Of a stretch of DNA of 64,000 nt, positions 62,901 to 64,000 are shown piece after piece; position 1 is the stretch's first letter, and each line of letters begins with the position of its first letter. The position numbers and the translations under genes are program-made. The notes beneath the pieces are model-generated. The model searched no databases and was not told where the DNA came from. It saw only the letters and a list, made by a program, of their open reading frames with translations. This stretch comes from Schizosaccharomyces osmophilus (taxonomy: Eukaryota; Ascomycota; Schizosaccharomycetes; Schizosaccharomycetales; Schizosaccharomycetaceae), in assembly GCF_027921745.1 (NCBI RefSeq), contig NC_079238.1:2356001-2420000 (forward strand), written 5' to 3'.

Positions 62901-63442
62901 TTCACCGAAGACTGTGGTAAATATGTAGGAGAAGCTGTATTCAATTCATGGTTTCCTGGAGACTTAAAAGGCACTTCATTTCCACTGCTATTGCCTGTTT
63001 TTACTGGTTTTCCAAATGAAGTCGGTACAGCAGTATTCGCAACAGGGTTTGATAGAAAAGTAGATGAATATCCATAATGTTCAATGGATGCTGTACTTTT
63101 ATTCCCCGCCAAAACAGATATGAATTTAAGCAATTGCCTAGAGTAAATTTCAACGGGTGGTGGATTTACAAAAAAACCAGTCTTCAAGACCTCCTGAAAC
63201 ATGTTATTAATCACGGAAATATCGTTTATTGGTCCTTTCATTCTTGTGGCCATCAACCATGGCCGTAGTATTTTGTATCCAGAAAAAATGTAATGAAGAA
63301 CACCAGGAGGAACTGATGTATTAAATTGCATTTTGAGTTCCATTGTAAGAAGATGATATACAGAAAAGAAGTATATCAATCTCCTTTGTTGGATTTCATG
63401 CAATGCTTTTGCACAATTGGGATCATCTTCCTGCATAATCAT
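59927..63442 (-). CDS. clr1: SHREC heterochromatin zinc-finger protein Clr1
   Basis: About 1171 residues. The start is taken at the first ATG (MIMQEDDPNC); the frame is open 14 codons further up but only from TTG, and a TATGCAG just inside could be a splice acceptor, so a short upstream exon is possible. The N-terminal about 115 residues are a conserved helical part (ALHEIQQRRLIYFFSVYHLL, GVLHYIFSGYKILRPWLM). A very long Ser/Asn-rich disordered region follows. Three C2H2 fingers are near 960-1050 (CKWTSCEANLHSLENLFTHIKKLH; CCWNQCFLSLGSGQMDAHIREH; CKVPGCKKGLSNYEEFQEHLMFSH, each cited here only as its Cys/His pattern C-x4-C-x12-13-H-x3-5-H). Clr1 bridges the Clr3 deacetylase and Mit1 remodeller for transcriptional silencing. 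Confidence 0.88.
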   Translation of the reverse strand: MIMQEDDPNCAKALHEIQQRRLIYFFSVYHLLTMELKMQFNTSVPPGVLHYIFSGYKILRPWLMATRMKGPINDISVINNMFQEVLKTGFFVNPPPVEIYSRQLLKFISVLAGNKSTASIEHYGYSSTFLSNPVANTAVPTSFGKPVKTGNSSGNEVPFKSPGNHELNTASPTYLPQSSVNNQSSLLKQLPLENRIANNPPYPTNIASTENQKSHRPGPFSSLPSDPLDAKIHATASNRFSVPSIANSQSVPLWPNRPHRVTNESVPPSFEHSNVRPNEPPSQVYPASTLSSKSSSKPHQPSQEVSQNLPNGDSSTPKAVEPSTSQFNFQKVYPDVSPYLTPDNIGSAILYSTNDFSKSEPDKPRLNLSLELKLMENKLEKGELGPNMKGDLRNLADWDAISLVSSQFPSLSPSSFRPDGSFLKHRRFNDEIMENKEIMEKAIKQLNLSPSDAERLRERNRVQVLDDKKLCFSLSKSYPSNHNQLLDRFDKLPGNRKPGTSKKVATKVPTPSAEKLPETEQTQENEVGEDVPLLSLSNYRPNLLHNRKQNSNTKAARVKTHVESKKSSNDFALENIDLSSIKASKETSNVAVDSYLAKNIDVAHVKHNVNSILPGDTEHLIEVIEKPINEQRDQETEQTETYRKEFTQKPNKELPGREDPIRTEDSSKQVDEYNNQKSHSLISNKDDEVIKLTNSQIDVEAGDRLQSSNLTNSEAEKTRNSYVPQTIQITDSSDSENQFRDAVLSEVNVEQNSKSDGNIKKRSIESVDASSDPTLLTIGIPENQGLLNIKTLLNDDSAQQSSTSNSFNEEAGKSRETSDMLSIEKEPSLDSSFINKSQHIDIEKDTLQPVNTESSEVDLPTNDFQSLGHELLNASSDVNNSASDLSMQLKATNINQDVPLMETPILLEGIEADKQKVYTSLKSLPQGFTEFKCKWTSCEANLHSLENLFTHIKKLHTQCTDEGSTLKCCWNQCFLSLGSGQMDAHIREHLEKIQHNCKVPGCKKGLSNYEEFQEHLMFSHLPYKFEPSALITTRKSRLQEGNRRTRNNQGDKSAVPGFFLNTSTPIIKPAPSNWYPVPPPGFSPSVFARLNQNNQSKERTVSSLAKRNVFHSFAGLRNDHMKTTGSDSTSDAQYARVGQIGQLFTAVSKSECLPSMIIEGIVVQRKNWIVH

Positions 63443-64000
63443 TACCAACAGATTATATAGCGCCGTTGAGATGAGACAAAGCAATCAACAATAAGTGTCG
63501 AATGAAAAAAAAAATCATAGAAAAAGAGAATAAACATGGGACCAGCCCATATATAATACCTTTATGCCAAAGCAAATGACCTTGAACAAGGCGAAGAGAT
63601 AAAGTATAAAGTGCAACCGCCAGGAGAGGCGACTTGCAAGATTATATTGATTACTATACGAAGCTATATAATCATATAAACTGTTATTAGTATATTATAT
63701 AACTATAAAGAAATTAAATATTATAATTTGTAAACAAAGCAAAGATTATATAAAATTTAGAACTGCAACAAATAAACTTTAAATACAAAAATAGAATTGC
63801 GCTGTTGCTTTTAACAAGAATATAAAATTCAAAGAGAGTTGAGGCTTGGGACATTTGGCTGGTCTAAGCAGAAATGAATACTTTTCTGTATTCCCATTGA
63901 ATGAATTAAATTTCTGTACAGCACATCTTCTTATCCATGTAACAAAGTGACCCTAATCCACGAACGCTTGTTAGAAGGATTTAGATTATTGCTACATGAA
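63443..64000. other. clr1 upstream region with AT-rich island
   Basis: 558 bases. 63640-63790 is almost pure A/T with alternating runs, a candidate replication-origin or nucleosome-free region. GTAAACAAAGC (forkhead core) at 63730. No gene visible before the window ends. Confidence 0.45.

Noticed and set aside
1-64000. tRNA genes, transposons, LTRs, CRISPR arrays
   Set aside because: Looked for B-box/TpsiC sequences, terminal repeats, reverse transcriptase or transposase motifs and spaced repeats; found none.

Overview
This window is protein-dense fungal nuclear DNA from a fission yeast (genus Schizosaccharomyces). The introns are short (mostly 40-135 nt), with GTAAGT/GTATGT donors, CTAAC-like branch sites and TAG/CAG acceptors. 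A ribosomal-protein promoter carries a HomolD box, meiotic FLEX (forkhead) sites are present, and the gene order matches, from memory, S. pombe chromosome II cosmids c30D10 - c13E7 - c15D4 - c2D10. The protein sequences do not look like S. pombe itself, so a relative such as the S. octosporus / S. cryophilus / S. osmophilus group is more likely. I cannot settle the species without a search.

Layout. 1-5.1 kb: 3' part of prephenate dehydratase (pha2), a Smi1/Knr4 regulator, ribosomal protein uL1 (one intron) and a mitochondrial rhomboid protease. 5.9-10.4 kb: brf1 (TFIIIB), vrp1 (verprolin/WIP) and leo1 (Paf1 complex), each with one intron. 10.7-16.9 kb: an unrecognised membrane-anchored protein, msd1 (spindle-pole anchoring), gpi14 carrying a long extra N-terminal membrane module, and atp16 (F1 delta). 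18.4-25.5 kb: vts1 (SAM-domain RNA binding) and two spliceosome factors, cwf24 (fused to a Naa50-like acetyltransferase) and cwf22. 25.8-34.5 kb: pho2, taf73, a 2H-phosphoesterase protein, mug98, a p32/Mam33-family protein and amo1 (Nup42-like). 35.0-44.7 kb: cystathionine gamma-synthase, a small coiled-coil protein, atg9, naa30, zng1 (CobW), the U1 snRNA gene and gpt2. 44.9-55.1 kb: slm9 (HIRA), a Zn2Cys6 transcription factor, a 3-kb composition-skewed intergenic block and klp9 (kinesin-6). 55.3-63.4 kb: ubc1, a small basic protein, abc1/coq8 and clr1 (SHREC).

The genes are ordinary housekeeping and regulatory genes, not an operon-like system. Themes that recur are splicing (cwf22, cwf24, U1 snRNA), transcription (brf1, leo1, taf73, slm9, clr1), N-terminal acetylation (naa30, the Naa50-like domain), GPI and N-glycan assembly (gpi14, gpt2) and mitochondria (rhomboid, atp16, p32, coq8). 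No tRNA, rRNA, transposon, LTR or CRISPR array was found. The points most worth checking are the gpi14 N-terminal extension, the cwf24-Naa50 fusion, a HomolD-type box in front of U1, a perfect palindrome abutting a FLEX site before brf1, a candidate spliced microprotein at 17.4-17.7 kb, and the skewed block at 50-53 kb.
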